Numbered from the stretch's first letter, positions 48,727 through 61,369 are shown. The stretch: DNA of 64,000 nt from Cardinalis cardinalis (GCA_014549065.1 JACDOX010000007.1:7805034-7869033), one strand, 5' to 3'. The notes: a model not told the origin generated them from the letters alone. Translations and numbers: made by a program.

Positions 48727-49540
48727 TTGTAATTTGCTGTCGGCTCTTTAATTAATCTTGCCGGGTCTGTAATATCATTGGGGCAGAAATAATTGCTGAA
48801 ATATAAAAGGACCTGTTAAGACAGCCACATGGGAAACAGTGAAGTGGTGAAAGAGTGCACTTCTAAGATTTCCTTATTGACTGTTTAGTAATAAATCGTA
48901 TGTTTTAATTGCTCTGTCAGAAGAATCCTTCAATGAGGGAAAGGTGACTGGAGCTGAATATGGGAACACCACAGGACAGCTGTTTGGTCTGGCAAAGGGC
49001 TCTGTGCACTTGTACTATATATCCAGAGCGACCTTTCAGATTCCATGTACATAGTAACAATTAAAAGTACACAATGACTTGACAATGTTCACTGTGACAG
49101 ACTGCAGGTTGGCTGCTTCCCATAACAGCCTCCCAGGCAGAGAGGAACAAAGAGCCCGGGCCCATCTGTACGCGGCTCTGAATGCCTCATGTTCCAGAGA
49201 GTGCGCTTTGTTTCTCCAAACGCCCCAGGAAGCTCTTCAACAAACAAAACTCAGAGGTCCAGAGGAGCCCAGTCAGGACATTAATATGATAATGAATTCT
49301 GGATTACCCTGACAGACGTGACAAAGAAATGGATCCTTTTGATAATAAGTTATCGGGTTGATTAGGCGGAATTTGTCTGACTCCACGACTGTTGTGGGTA
49401 TTTCAACAAAGTCAACAAACCCATGTATGACATCACTTCAGCCACCCTCTATCCTTGTTGCTTTTCAGCAAAGCTGACCCATGCTGCTAATTTAAGGGCT
49501 TTTCTCTTGCAATGTAAATGCTGACACCTGTCCAAAAAGG
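48727..49540. promoter_or_regulatory. Candidate conserved noncoding element, strongest in the window (unverified)
   Basis: About 800 bp without simple repeats keeps at least a dozen CpGs (GTCGGC, GCCGGG, AGCGAC, CCCGGG, TACGCGGC, TGCGCT, GACGTG, TATCGGG, GGCGGA) and a dense set of factor-like words. These include TTAATTAAT at 48748-48756 and a GATAA...TTATC inverted pair at 49341-49354. CCTGACAGACGTGACA near 49308, GTTGATTAGG near 49357, and ATTAATATGATAATGAATTC near 49279 add to it. This mix is typical of developmental enhancers. A 77-codon frame at 49079-49312 lies inside but has no recognisable domain. Constraint must be shown by alignment. Confidence 0.35.
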
Positions 49541-49929
49541 TATCATGAACCATAAAATATCAGCATCTTTGCTAGCGCAGGAANCAAAGGAAAATGGCTG
49601 CTGGTCACAGATAGCTCTGAAGAAAAATTGCCATCAACTCAGAGATATGACTTTGTGTTCCAGCTGATGTTCCTAGGCTGAATTACTTCAGTAGACTTTG
49701 TAAGGTTAATTTCCAGTCACCTCACCAAATATACAAAATGGTTCCTTTTCTGGCCCACCAGAATAAATCTGATTCAGCAGAGGCTGTCATAGCATTTGGA
49801 AAGGAACTTTCTGGTTTTTTGCTACTATTGATTTCTGTGGTAATTATTATGTCTTCTTGGCTAGATTCTCCAAAAGGCTCCAAGATAAACTTGTACAAAA
49901 GCTCAGCAGCAAAAGAGCGTCAACTGGTT
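49541..49929. other. Unique noncoding DNA
   Basis: No gene or transposon was recognised between the two candidate regulatory blocks. A 70-codon frame at 49738-49950 has a hydrophobic stretch but no other support. Confidence 0.55.
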
Positions 49930-50380
49930 GCAGATACAGTAGATGACTAAGGTCACACAAAGTACCAAAGTCGGGTGGCACCAGCCATCTGTAGTTAACA
50001 GCTATTATATAAACATAAAGGAATGTGCCCTGTGTTCGGAGTGATGGAAAAAAACTGGTCATTAGCCACTCGGGAATGTCCGATTCCCCCACAGCTTTCC
50101 AGCTGCGATCCAAGTGTGTTTAAATAAAAACTTAGCACACTTAACAAGAAGTTTGATAGAGTGTTAACAATCCTCAACTTCACATTGAGCTGTTAACCAA
50201 CAAAGTAGTCATTAAATGCTGGTAATGACTGTGTTTCTTGAGATTATTTCTTAATTATAAACTTGATCGAGTGGGTCCTGCCTTCTGACTTGGGGGACAT
50301 TTTCCATTGCAGAGTTTTAACTACAAACATTTCTTACTATACCACCTCATTTATAAAACCTTGAATTTAAACTACAGTGA
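49930..50380. promoter_or_regulatory. Candidate conserved noncoding element (unverified)
   Basis: The block has AAAGTCGGGTGGCACCAGCC, CACTCGGGAATGTCCGATTCCC (CpG-bearing, with an inverted GGAAT/ATTCC pair), CAGCTGCGATCC and GAGTGTTAACAATCC. It also has GAGCTGTTAACC (two GTTAAC sites, HNF1-like half-sites) and CTTAATTATAAACTTGATCGAG. Motif density and CpG retention exceed the flanks. Composition only. Confidence 0.27.
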
Positions 50381-53120
50381 GAATAATGTCTTTAAAAACA
50401 GTTATTTGTACACCTCACAATTGTGTTCAAACCATAACTGATCTTGGATTCACCTCAGACAGTGGACTAACAAAACTCAACTGCTGTTCACAAATGATTT
50501 CTGAGGGAATAGGGCTTTCTTGTAGAGTTAAATACGAATTTCTGAAAAAGAATTCTGCCTTCTGATTGACTGGAAGAAGTCTAGAGTGTAGCACTTCTTT
50601 TCAAAAGAAAACCCATGAAAGTGATGAAAAACTGCAATGGATGTTCTATCTTTTGTTCTTTCAGAAATGACTGAGTGCTGTTTTTAGTGTACAAGAATTG
50701 ATTTTTGGAGGTATGACCTTGAAAGTTCCCTAGTTATTGCTAGCTGCTTTGCCTTAATATTTAATATTAATTTTCCCAAATCTGTAGATACCATGGCCTT
50801 ATGTATACAAATGATTATAAAAATGTATTCAGGAATGTTTTCTCCTCTGCACTGATATCAGAGCATCTAAATATATACTATCCAAATGCACAAGGAAAGA
50901 TAAAGGGTGAAAAGTTTCATGGAGTCACATACTTCATATCCCAGCACATGAGGAGGCCATGCACAGACACAAAGGGTACAGGGACAAAGGCAGTCCTGTT
51001 TTTCTTCTTTTGTTGGTTTCATGTGTTTTTCAGGTCACTATATACCACTAATGTATATAAGATATCCTACAAAAATCATTAAATAGCTGGGGTTTGAATG
51101 TTTGATTATACTGAATTTATTCATTTTTCCATAGGAAAAAAAGGATTAATATATTTGACTTAAACTTCTTATAACTCCTTGGCACTTAAGGGCCACTTAG
51201 TATTTTCAAGCAGGGAGGCAATCAGTAGAAAAAAAATTCATCCTTTAAACTGAATCTTGTTCTGTAATACACAAAATACTGACTTTTCTAATGCTAAGTA
51301 GCTAAGCAAACTAATGCATCTTTCGTCTTTTTCAGAGTGTTCTTTTAGGTATTAAACAACGAGGAAATCAAACAAAATTCCATCTTTAGAAGCTATTAGA
51401 TCAAACATTCTTTGAAAAGAATAACATATAGAATATATTTATTTGTACAAACTTTTAACTGAAAGTCTCCCTGATAGANAGATAGTTTCACAAGTAATTT
51501 GTCTGCAAAATGGCATTTAAATATTTTTAGAAATGTTTAAAAGATGGTTAAAATAATGAATTTTGAGTTATTGTATTAATTATCTCATCAGTGGCAACTG
51601 TAAAGAAGACTTGCATCTTTTAGCAGAAAAAATTATACAGCTGAAAAAGATGGAGAAGACTTGGAGCACACAAGTACATTTAGGTTTTGTGTCTTGTTTC
51701 CAATTATATCCAGTATATGAAAGGAAGAGCTGTTTGTTGGAAATCTGAAAGGGAAAGGAGACAAATATCTTTGCGTGTGTAAATCCTCTTCTTCATTCAA
51801 AAACTCAGGCTTGTGTCCACAGTGGCTTGCTGGCTCAGTTCATCAGAAAGCCTGCAGCAATTCCCTGAGCCCTCATTTGTAGACATCACTTTGGCAATGG
51901 AACAATGCAGCAAATTCTCATTCGAGGGATTACGATACTATATATAAAGAAAACATAAAAAGATTTACATATATTCCATGTAATTTCCCCCATTATGTAT
52001 TAAGCCTAGAGGAGAATTTTGAGCCTTTTAATTGGTGTGTCACTAATTTTTTTTAAATGGTAATGTAAAAAAACTGATTTTTTTTTTAATGGTAATTTAT
52101 ATCCCAGCATTTTATTTTCAATGATAATATGCATCTCGTATATCACACTCAATAGCTATCCCAGAATCTGCAGGCTGGGAAAAAGGATAAAATTCAAGCT
52201 ATCCTTTTGGGGCTACTAATCTNCCTACATCATTTGAGTAGTGCCTATACTTTTCCAAACCCATCTCCTGGTTTGCATGCACACCGTAAATGGCCGAGAG
52301 AAGGATCACAGTCATTGTTGCCTGGCATTCTGTCCTTATGAACAAGAGGGAACAGTGGGAATGAAACCTTACCTTTGCCAGTTGTGGATCAGGCATGAGT
52401 GAAGAACTACTGTGCACCAACAGATTTGCAACATCTACATTCCTACACCTTTCCAGACATTTAAAGACAGAAAAGGGGGAATTGTACCCCTGAGAAAAGT
52501 CTATAATGTCATGAATTCTCAGTCAAAAATATCCATGCTTCATCAGACAATGTGCTAGTACTGCTCTGCTCTAGATGAGAAGTGAACACGTGATCACAGA
52601 ACACTGTTTATGGTGGGAAGTACCAAATCCAACAGGGATCTTGAGAGGAAGAAGCTATGTGACACACATTCAAACCACCACTTTTGACCCAAAATTAATT
52701 TATTCTGAATCAACTCCTATTTAAATCACATAGCTGCCTTATAACAACGATTTTGGGAGCTACAGAGTCTTGCTTGCTCTGTTGTTGGGTGATACCTTAC
52801 CAAGCAATGTCTTCATTTCTAGGTATCCACTGTGTGCTAGCTTCTCATTCATTGAGGCATGATTAAATTTAAAGACACCTCATCTGAAAATGAAAATTTC
52901 CCCCAAACGTTTTGACTTTAAATAAAAAAAAAATCTTCCATTTGCTCAACAAACTTTGGGATCAGACTCCTATGGGAAACATGGAAAGAACTGGAAAGGA
53001 AAGGAGCCTAAAAATTTATTACTTTCACCAGTAATGTGTGCGAAAAAAAATGCCAGAGTGCAGCTGAATGACAAAAGAGGAAATGTTGGCCACTATATTT
53101 GCTAGGATTCCAAAAAGACA
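50381..53120. other. AT-rich unique noncoding DNA
   Basis: No gene or dispersed repeat was recognised. Segment 51770-51950 (CAGTGGCTTGCTGGCTCAG, CATTCGAGGGATTACGATAC) is more complex than its surroundings but I make no call. Near 52045-52097 an AATGGTAAT word with a preceding T run is duplicated. Confidence 0.6.
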
Positions 53121-53820
53121 TTAATTTAAATTAAGTTCAATCACATGGCACATAAATAACTCTCTCTGAGAAGATCTGGGCCCCTTTGCAAAGCTTCCTG
53201 TTGGCACAAGCACTGTACATAAAGCACAAGCCTCACAAGCACGATGACCCAATGATGTACTGCTACACAGACTCCTGAGGTTCCAGAGCCCACTGGAGAG
53301 GAACAAGGCACAGCAGAGATCTGGAAGACCACAGTGAAGCATGAGATAGAGTCTGCAGTACCAGATATGAAACTAAAAATTGGGCAGCAGCTCAGAGCCT
53401 GATCCCTTGGTGAGAACAGACTGGTTTTCCCTTTATGGCAGAGGACCCATGGATCTGGGATGAGTGAAANGGAGCAGCAGCAGCCTCTAACTTGTTTTAC
53501 ATACCCTCAGTTGCCTGGCACACCAGCATAGAGAGAGCAGGTATGACCTGGGACTACAGGGAAGACACAGCTGTCTGGAGCATCAGGCAGCCAGGAGATT
53601 TAGCGTCACTACCTGAAATGCCACTTGACACCTGCACATGCAGGAGTGCAAATCTTTTTCTCTGTTTTTTGGGGCTTTTTCCTACAGCTTCTATACTCAG
53701 TCCTTAACACAGGATTTCTATCGACTTTTGTCAGTCAGAATGAGGTGAGCCAGTTTTCTGGGCTGCTTCTTCAGACACAGTTGAAGGAAACAGGCCCCTG
53801 GGAAGCTGACTAGTCCCATC
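53121..53820. other. GC-richer unique segment, identity unknown
   Basis: This segment is visibly less AT-rich than its surroundings, with words such as CTGGCACACCAGCATAGAGAG and CAGGCAGCCAGGAGATTTAGC. It holds several overlapping 60-75 codon frames on both strands, none with a recognisable domain or clear splice sites. An old unidentified repeat, a decayed exon or plain local composition are all possible. Confidence 0.4.
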
Positions 53821-54809
53821 CAAATGGNACAAGCACATTGGGATGTGATTGATTATCATTTTTCCATATGTTGATGCCATTAAGTATGATTAGACAAATC
53901 AACCAAACTCCACTGGAAAACTGATTTTTAGGCCACAAAAGGAAGATTACATGAATCACCATTTGTGCAAAGGCACAAAAATACTTATCTTACCGGACTC
54001 CTCAGAAGAAAAAGTATTCTGAATAGCAAGACCTTGTTCTTAAACTTTTGACTCAGATTAAAAAAATCCAAAAAGGTATCAGCATGTTTACAGGAAGGGC
54101 ANGATGGAGTTGTTCAACATTGATAGGATCCTTATGAACCAGAAAGTCATCTATATATGCATTTTCTAGAAAATCAGCTAATATGGAGCTTTATTTTTTT
54201 ATTTTGCTTTGTCCTGGTACAGACAATTTGCCATTCAAGCATATTGGTTTTGTCTCCTTAAATTCACACTGCCAGAAGTCCTGGAGAAGTAATCAAAAAA
54301 CTGTGTTCTCATTTAAATGTTATGTTTGACATTACATCCAGCAGCACATGCTATGTAAATTAAATAAACCCATTTCAACAGTAATAAAACAGGCAAAAAT
54401 AATGAAAAATCATATTAGCTGTACGTTGTGTAAGATTTTTATAAATTTTATAACAATTCTCCATTCCATTTCTGCATGCTTTTTATCCTCCAAGAATANA
54501 ATTAGTACTTAATTTGGGTCCATTTCACATAGACAGATCTTTAATTTTGTCTGTTTTATAACTTTGTCCAAATATGTTCATTCCCTATTTCACCACATTC
54601 AAAGACAAACAATTAAAAATTTTAATCCTGCCTAATTCATCTTAAAAAAAGAAAGGGAAAAAAAAAAGGTAAGCCTATGTGTACTGCATGACACAAATCT
54701 TTGTATTTTTAACTTCATCNTTTTGTCCTATTAACAATAAATGCCATGTTTTCCTAAGATGCCCAAATGAATACATTAAGGAGCATAGAAAGGAGAGGAA
54801 TAGCATTGT
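53821..54809. other. AT-rich unique noncoding DNA
   Basis: No gene or transposon was recognised. An A/G run lies at 54644-54668. Confidence 0.65.
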
Positions 54810-55170
54810 TTGTTACCTGTGCATTCAGATCTTTGTAAAAGCAGCTCCCCAAGTTACTGCTTCTCTCTGCACCATAATGATATTGTACAGTGCCTTTTGG
54901 CTCTAGCACAATGTGTTATGCATCAGTGTTTAAGAGCATATTGTGCACCATTATTGCCCTCTCTCTAGAGGACTACAAACTGCATTAGTTTGAATTACCA
55001 AATCAAAACTTTATGTGCAGCAGTTCCCCCACAAGGGCTTTAGCATTTTTATGTCATAATCCCTCTATTATCCCCCTCCTCACATGCTTTATAACCATTA
55101 AGTTATTGAAAAATTCTCAACAGATGTCATCTTAAGATGAATGTTGCTGTGCCGACTGGTATCAAGGCTG
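54810..55170. promoter_or_regulatory. Candidate conserved noncoding element (unverified)
   Basis: The block is clean of simple repeats. It has CACCATAATGATATTGTACAG, ACAATGTGTTATGCATCAG, CATATTGTGCACCATTATTGCC and CTGCATTAGTTTGAATTACC. It also has TTTTTATGTCATAATCCC, with clustered ATAA, ATTA and octamer-like words and a GTGCAC palindrome. The texture resembles deeply conserved gene-desert enhancers. No comparison was possible. Confidence 0.32.
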
Positions 55171-57289
55171 GAATCTGGATATTGCTCAACTTTACTAAAA
55201 ATGTCAGNGAGAGAATAGTCAGCTGTAAAAATACAAGATATGCCAGCAATGGTTGTTTTCATGTCAACTGCAACATGACTTGTAGTGTTCGCAATTTTAG
55301 CTTCTAGAAGATGCAGTTTTCATTTGATGGGTTGGCAGTAATGACTTGAGATATGTAGCAAGGAAAAGGAAAATAATTCAAGGGCTTTTTTTCCCCTCTC
55401 CTTTTATGATAAAAGCAGATTTGTGCATTAATCTCATTTAAGTCTCAAGACTTACCTTTTAGTATATATTGTTCCTATTGAGAATTTTGTTGAAATACGG
55501 GAACTTTTTGCATAGGTGTAATAATTATAACAGGTATTCTCTTCACCTATACATGTATTCTCTTCACCTCTAAAGCACTGAAATACTAAACATTATTGCT
55601 ATGATGGTAATGATAAAGATTTTATATTTTCCCTCTCATTCTATTGCAACATTTGAAATTTTAAACACCATAAAGACATAGAAATATACATTGTGACATA
55701 ATTTAGAACTATCTTAAATTTGAAGCAAAGAAAGCAAAAGACATTTACCTTCCAAAGTGGTGACAGTATGGTATTTAAATAATAGGAGATACACATGGCA
55801 CAGATACCTGTCAAAATGAGATTAAAGAACAGAACCAGGGCCCACATTAGTAAGAGCTTTAAAAAATAGTGGCATTTGATAGTAAATCAGCTTTTTAAGA
55901 AGCAGTTACTGTACAAAAGAGAGGAATAGCATAATATGCTCAATTCATCTGAATAGCAATATAGCAGTTGAGTTCTTCTGTTCAGAGCTGATGTGACAAA
56001 CCTGAGAGATTTGAAAAGAGAAAATTACAATAATCAACTCCCANGATGAAACAGTTATATTTTTTGTAAAGCAGGCAAGGAATATATAAGAGATATATAG
56101 TCCGTGAGGACTGAAGCANAAATAAATCTATTGGTATTGCACCTGAGATATGAAGAGTTTTAGTCAAAAATGAGGCTTGAGGTTCTTAATGTGAATATTC
56201 TACATCTTACTTTTACAGAAAGAAAATTCAGCTTCCTATTTTCCTCTAGTGCTCACCTAAAGGCCCAGAAGTGGTTAATGNAAAGTTTTCCCATAATGTC
56301 TATGTCTTACTATTTCTTTGCTTCACAGCTGTATCTCCTATTCTAGCTGTCTAGACCCCTATAATTAGGGGAAGATTGGTTTCTGGACAGCTTTGCAGCT
56401 CTCCACTTTCCATTTTGCATCCTGAAGGCTCCTCCCTTCTATGGAAGCTTCCAGTGGTGCAAAGATATAAAGAGGAGATGGGATTCACNAAAGAAAACTC
56501 TTTTAGCTCATATTAGCTGTCATAGAGAAGAGGCTGCTGAAGTCAATCTTGTCTGTAAGCAATAAAAGGTGGAAATGCCAAAACAGGGCTGTCGAAGGCA
56601 ACATAGATCTGACTCTTCACTGTAAAAAATGGTGTTAAGAAAGATGATGCACTCAAACTGCCACACATTCAAAACTCCCAGAAACTCTCAATTCTGACTG
56701 TTTTTAATGAGACACTTTTGAATGTCCAGCCATCTGTAGGAAAATATTGAATGCTGAATTTTGGAAATAAAAGGGGCTGAACTTCAGTTTTCAAGATTTA
56801 TTAAATGACAGAAAACTCATTTCATATTTAAGTCTTTATATTCACTGTGTGTTGTGTATTATTNCTATTTGTCTCTCTTGTAAAAAAAAATATTCTAATT
56901 CATCTCATTATACAGTGTATGCTGCTTTTGTTCTGTAGCATGATTTTAAACCTTATGCCATATGAACATTTCCGGTTCTTTTGAATATGATACTCTCTAC
57001 TTGAATTTTACTCACAGTTTATAAACTGAGCTGGTTAATGTATTCATTTATATGCTGTGATANTCATCCAGCTCAAAGCTTTAATATTTCATTGCAGTGC
57101 TGGTATCTGATCTGATTTGCAAGAATCTTCTTAGGTTTTCCCAACATTTATTTTCATATGGTTCTTTAGTGAAAGTTTGGATTTGTTCTGCTCTTTTATT
57201 GCATGTTCTTACCTCTATATTTGACTGGTATGTCTTGATATGTAATCTGCCACTAACCTGGAGAATTTCTATTACTTTAATTTCTAAAA
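55171..57289. other. AT-rich unique noncoding DNA
   Basis: No gene or dispersed repeat was recognised. A 15-bp word, GTATTCTCTTCACCT, is repeated exactly at 55534-55548 and 55555-55569. Frames at 55641-55847 and 57081-57380 are chance-like. Confidence 0.6.
55534..55569 (+). repeat. 15-bp direct duplication with 21-bp period
   Basis: GTATTCTCTTCACCT occurs twice, separated by ATACAT. The perfect copies suggest a recent slippage event. Confidence 0.85.
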
Positions 57290-57299
57290 GCCCAGGTTG

Positions 57300-57680
57300 A
57301 GCTGCACTGAGGAAAATAATTGTAAAGGCATTTGAGCTACCGCAGTGCTCTTTGAGACTTTGCACAAAGGTTATACACAAAAAAAATGTTGATAATAGGC
57401 TAGAACCTCCCTAACTTATAGCAAATTAGAGCATATTTCCTAAATCTCCAACACTTCTGTCTGTGACACCAGGATAATGTGCATTTGCTGATAAATGACT
57501 CATTTACTTCCAATTTTACCTGCACTTTATTAGGAGCTGGCCTATCTTTGTGAGAAACAAAATTCTTCTGCCAAGCAGTTTTCCATCTTCTTCTTTAGCT
57601 GTAATAACNGAAGCCAAATAACATTTAACAAATTGCCACTTCCTTATGCCCTGTCTTCAATCCCCCATCACTGTTTTTAA
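57300..57680. promoter_or_regulatory. Candidate conserved noncoding element (unverified)
   Basis: The block contains GAGCTACCGCAGTGCTCTTTGAG, TTGCACAAAGGTTATAC, GATAATGTGCATTTGCTGATAAATGACTCATTTAC (GATA-like, octamer-like and AP-1-like TGACTCA words together) and GCTGTAATAACNGAAGCC. Simple repeats are absent apart from one A run. The call is by texture only. Confidence 0.25.
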
Positions 57681-60600
57681 TGGGACAATTTAACCTTTGA
57701 ACTTATGTCTCTATNACAGATATAGTTGAAGAGTTTTAATTGAAATATTCCGTACAGCTTGACATCCAATATTATTTCTTTGCTCCTCTAATTATCCTTT
57801 TAACTTTCTTCTGCTTATTTGTATAAACTCTCTTCAGTCTGTNTTTCTACCAGACTGTTTATATATTTTTCAAAAGCCTTTCAATTACTTGCTCATTCTA
57901 CTCTTTACATACTACATGACAATATTTGACCTCTGTAACCCTCCCTCTTGTTTAGATTTAGCCAAAATGAATTTCAGTTGCAAGGTCTGCAGCCATTTCT
58001 TAAATTGTTTCCCACTGCTCATCCATAGTGCTCATCTCTGCATTGGAGAACAACAAAGCAAAATCTCTTTGGAAATGTTATACAATATCAGACTTTCTAA
58101 TAGTAAAAACAATGTCTCAATCCAGAAACATCTGAAACATGTTGGTTTATTTCAGTACAGGTATGAAAAACAAAACCTAGAGGGAAGTTTTCCAGATCCT
58201 AATGGAGAGAGGACTACTGCTTTCAGGCTGTTTGGGTGTACAGCATTTATAATATATAAAGCAAAATTAGGCAGATTTCATGTCAAGTCTAAAGCATACC
58301 AACTTGAGCAAGGCATGACACTATTCCTATCCTATAACTTGGAGTTTCTAGTCTTCCCCCTTCTCTGATGGACAATCCTCCTTGCTCTAACATGCCTAAT
58401 CACAGAATAAAAAGAACCAACTACTCTCAAATCTAAGCTGTGGGTATAATGATTGACAGTGGCTGGTAAGAGGATGATTCAGCCAATCTGCTGTTTAAGG
58501 TAGTCTTGATTTTCATATNACTTATAGGAACCCTTTTCTTTTGAATATTCCTATTTGATATTTCTTTCCAGTCTCTCAATCTTTTTTTTTGTTTTCTCTT
58601 GAAAGTAATGTTTTCTATGGCTGAGAAGGGATATGATGCAGAATGGAGTTTATGAGTCACCCAAGACACTTACATTGTTTCCTTAGAGAGTAGTTTTTTG
58701 ACTCACTTTCTCATCAGGTGACAAAGCAAAACTTCTGGACTTTATTGTTGTCCACATTGCAAGCACCTCAGAGACTATTAGTTGAAAGCCACTACCTTTT
58801 CTGGGCTTATCTGGTAAAGATATTAAAGATATCTGGAAGATGCTTTCCANGAAACTTCAGCCTGTGACAGGCAGCTCTAATCTTCTCCAGAAGAATATTA
58901 TCCCCCCAAACCTGAATAATTGCCAAGATTTTCCATGCTGTATAAAAATTTTAGCAATATTTTACAAATTTTCTGTGANTTTCATTCCCTGACATTATGA
59001 CACAGTGTCTTCCCACACAGACAGTTCAGTAAGCTCAATAGCATCCATTTGTGCACTGTGACTTTGTACTATCTTCCTTGGGTTTTGCATATCCATTTTA
59101 CACTCAATAACTGCAATTAAAATCCCTCCAATATCACATATTCTGTTGTTACTACAGTCCCCTCTTTTCCATATACAATCTTCCTCAATATCACTTAAAA
59201 GCAGACACTAATGCAATTGGAAAAATGGCAGAAAATTAATTCAAAATTTGAAAATGTTGATCTGTATATGAGGAGTTTCATGAGTGAAAAATCTGTTGCC
59301 TTGAAATATTTTCCAAATAAGAGGAAGACCACTGAGTTCAGTTTTTATCTCATGCATTGCGTCTCCTTAAAAGTAAGGGAATATGTCACCTGACCAAACA
59401 CAAAAGGTGAAAGGAAGAATGAATTACTAAAATGAGGAATTATTTCAGATGTGTATATAGTCCTTGGTTGCGGAATTTTACTGAGGCTTTCTATAAAAAT
59501 AAAGGGTTTTGGCTTGTATGTAGATAATGTCACATAACTGCAACCTACATGGGCAGACTGAAGTGAAACCACTGGGCATTACAATTTTTCCAGACCAGGA
59601 GTACATGTACAGTTGAGTATTAAGGTTCAAAAAACCATTTCACTGTTCTGTAAAGCTGAATATAAAGGTCCTGCAAAGGTTTCTTTTTTCACTTTTTTTT
59701 CCNTTTCTTTCTTTGAGGTACTGAGCGTTCACCAAAACAGATTTGCAAATACATTAAAAGAGAGGTCCCTTGGAACTGCATTGGAAATCCTTCCTAAATT
59801 TTAAAGATTTCCCCANCAATTAACACACTTTTAAGGTCTTATAGTACTCTTAATATATAACAGCACTGCGTAGTTGAGACAGAAACTGCAGTATTCTTCT
59901 GCATTCAGTATATGATGATCAAGAGGAAAGTTTCCAAACACACTTACGAAGAAATAGAGCACTCACTCATGACTATTGCATGGAATGTTTAACAGACAAA
60001 AAATCAAATATTTTTATTTTTCATAATGAAGAACAGTGAGTTTTATCACTGAGAGCATCTGAACAGCTGTGTAAGATCAGACCAAAAGCCTGTCTAGTCT
60101 CGTATCCTGTCTCTGACAGTCGGCAAAAGCAGATGCCCGGAAAAAAGTGGAAGAAGATGACAAGTATATTGTGAAATTNCCCTGAACCCAGCAGTTGCAC
60201 ATTTAGGAAACTTTTAGAGGTAGGTGTATTATCTCCATTGGTTACAGACTCCAGTGACATCTTTTATATTTCTTCCAATGTTTTTTAGAATCCATGCAAG
60301 TAGTTGTGTCCCATTGCCTTTCAGACTGCCTATTACTACCCCTAATATTCCATGTTGTTCCGAAATTTGGACCTGTCACCTTGTGGTTTTGTTTGATTGC
60401 AGATAGCTCTAGAGTGGAAGGAAATGAAGTCTGTACACTGCACCATTTCTGAACTTATGGATGCCATCATACCTCCCTTATTTCTGTCAGCCTCAAACCA
60501 TGCTAGTTTCCTCACTTGGAAGCTGGTTTTGAACATATTCCTGATTTTCCATTGTATCTTCTTCAGGATATCAGAGGGTAAAATGTACATAACATTCAAA

Positions 60601-60871
60601 TGCAGGTGTGCAGGTGATTTATATAATCAAATAATACTATTTTCTGTNTTGTCTTCTATTCTTTACCTATTAAGCCTTAACATTTGGGATTTTTCCTTTT
60701 AGTGAACGTTGAAGGGATCATTGTGTGAAGATATTTATTTTAATCTATGAGTTCATTTCTGCTGTTAACAGTCATCTTAGAACCCATCATTATAAAATCT
60801 GTCATAAAATTACATTTGTTTTTCCATATGCACATCACATTTATTTGCATTAAATCCCATCTTGCAGTTTA
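57681..60871. other. AT-rich unique noncoding DNA
   Basis: No gene or transposon was recognised. The longest open frame of the window lies here (57889-58368, plus strand, 159 codons). It has a Leu/Ile-rich start, scattered cysteines and no recognisable domain or splice context. By a rough stop-codon estimate a frame of this size is not surprising in 64 kb of such DNA. T-rich runs occur at 58582-58592 and 59685-59716. Confidence 0.6.
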
Positions 60872-60877
60872 TCATCC
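60872..60877. repeat. Target-site duplication of LTR B, left copy
   Basis: TCATCC abuts the TG start of the LTR and matches 61593-61598. Confidence 0.9.
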
Positions 60878-61287
60878 TGTTGGGTTGTGTTTATTAAGTT
60901 GTTTGTTCTCCCCCTGCCTACGTTGGTTTGTTCTGTTCTCCCCATGTTGTAATGGTTCTGCCCTGGTTCTCCCTCCCCTCTCGGTTAAGTGCCTGTCACC
61001 CCAGTCCCCATGGTGACAGGTGTATCCAGTTTTTCCCCTCCCTGGTTGCCCTAGAAACCTAATGTATCTTTCCCTTAATCCCTCCCCAGCTCTCTGCCAG
61101 TCACTCCNTGCCTCCACCTTTCNTTCCAGATTCTTCCACCNGGGGNTNGGGGTGATTGGCTNAGAGGCTNGGGCCCCTCCCTTAAGTCGTTTTTATTGGC
61201 CCTTCNCNTATGTCACTCCCATGTNCCCCACTCCCTCCTCAACTCCCATTGGGTTTCCCTTGTTTCCACCCCCTACCGCCCATTCCC

Positions 61288-61295
61288 TTTATAAC
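61288..61295 (+). promoter_or_regulatory. TATA-like box in LTR B
   Basis: TTTATAAC lies in the U3 part, upstream of the poly-A signal, at the place expected for the LTR promoter. In LTR A the equivalent site is changed to TTGATAAG. Confidence 0.5.
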
Positions 61296-61363
61296 TGTAT
61301 GTATCCCTGTTATCCTCCNCTTCGGTTCTTGGNGTACTTTGTTTTCTGTTGCTCTCCACCTTG

Positions 61364-61369
61364 AATAAA
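61364..61369 (+). terminator. Polyadenylation signal in LTR B
   Basis: AATAAA sits 69 nt downstream of the TATA-like box, within the short R region expected of a retroviral LTR. The aligned site in LTR A is degraded. Confidence 0.6.

Noticed and set aside
49079..49312. 77-codon frame as a possible exon inside the strongest candidate regulatory block
   Set aside because: There is no recognisable domain and no convincing splice sites. Motif density fits regulatory DNA better.
57889..58368. Longest open frame, 159 codons, plus strand
   Set aside because: No domain, signal peptide, splice context or codon bias is recognisable. A rough stop-frequency estimate for six frames of AT-rich 64 kb gives a fair chance of one such frame.
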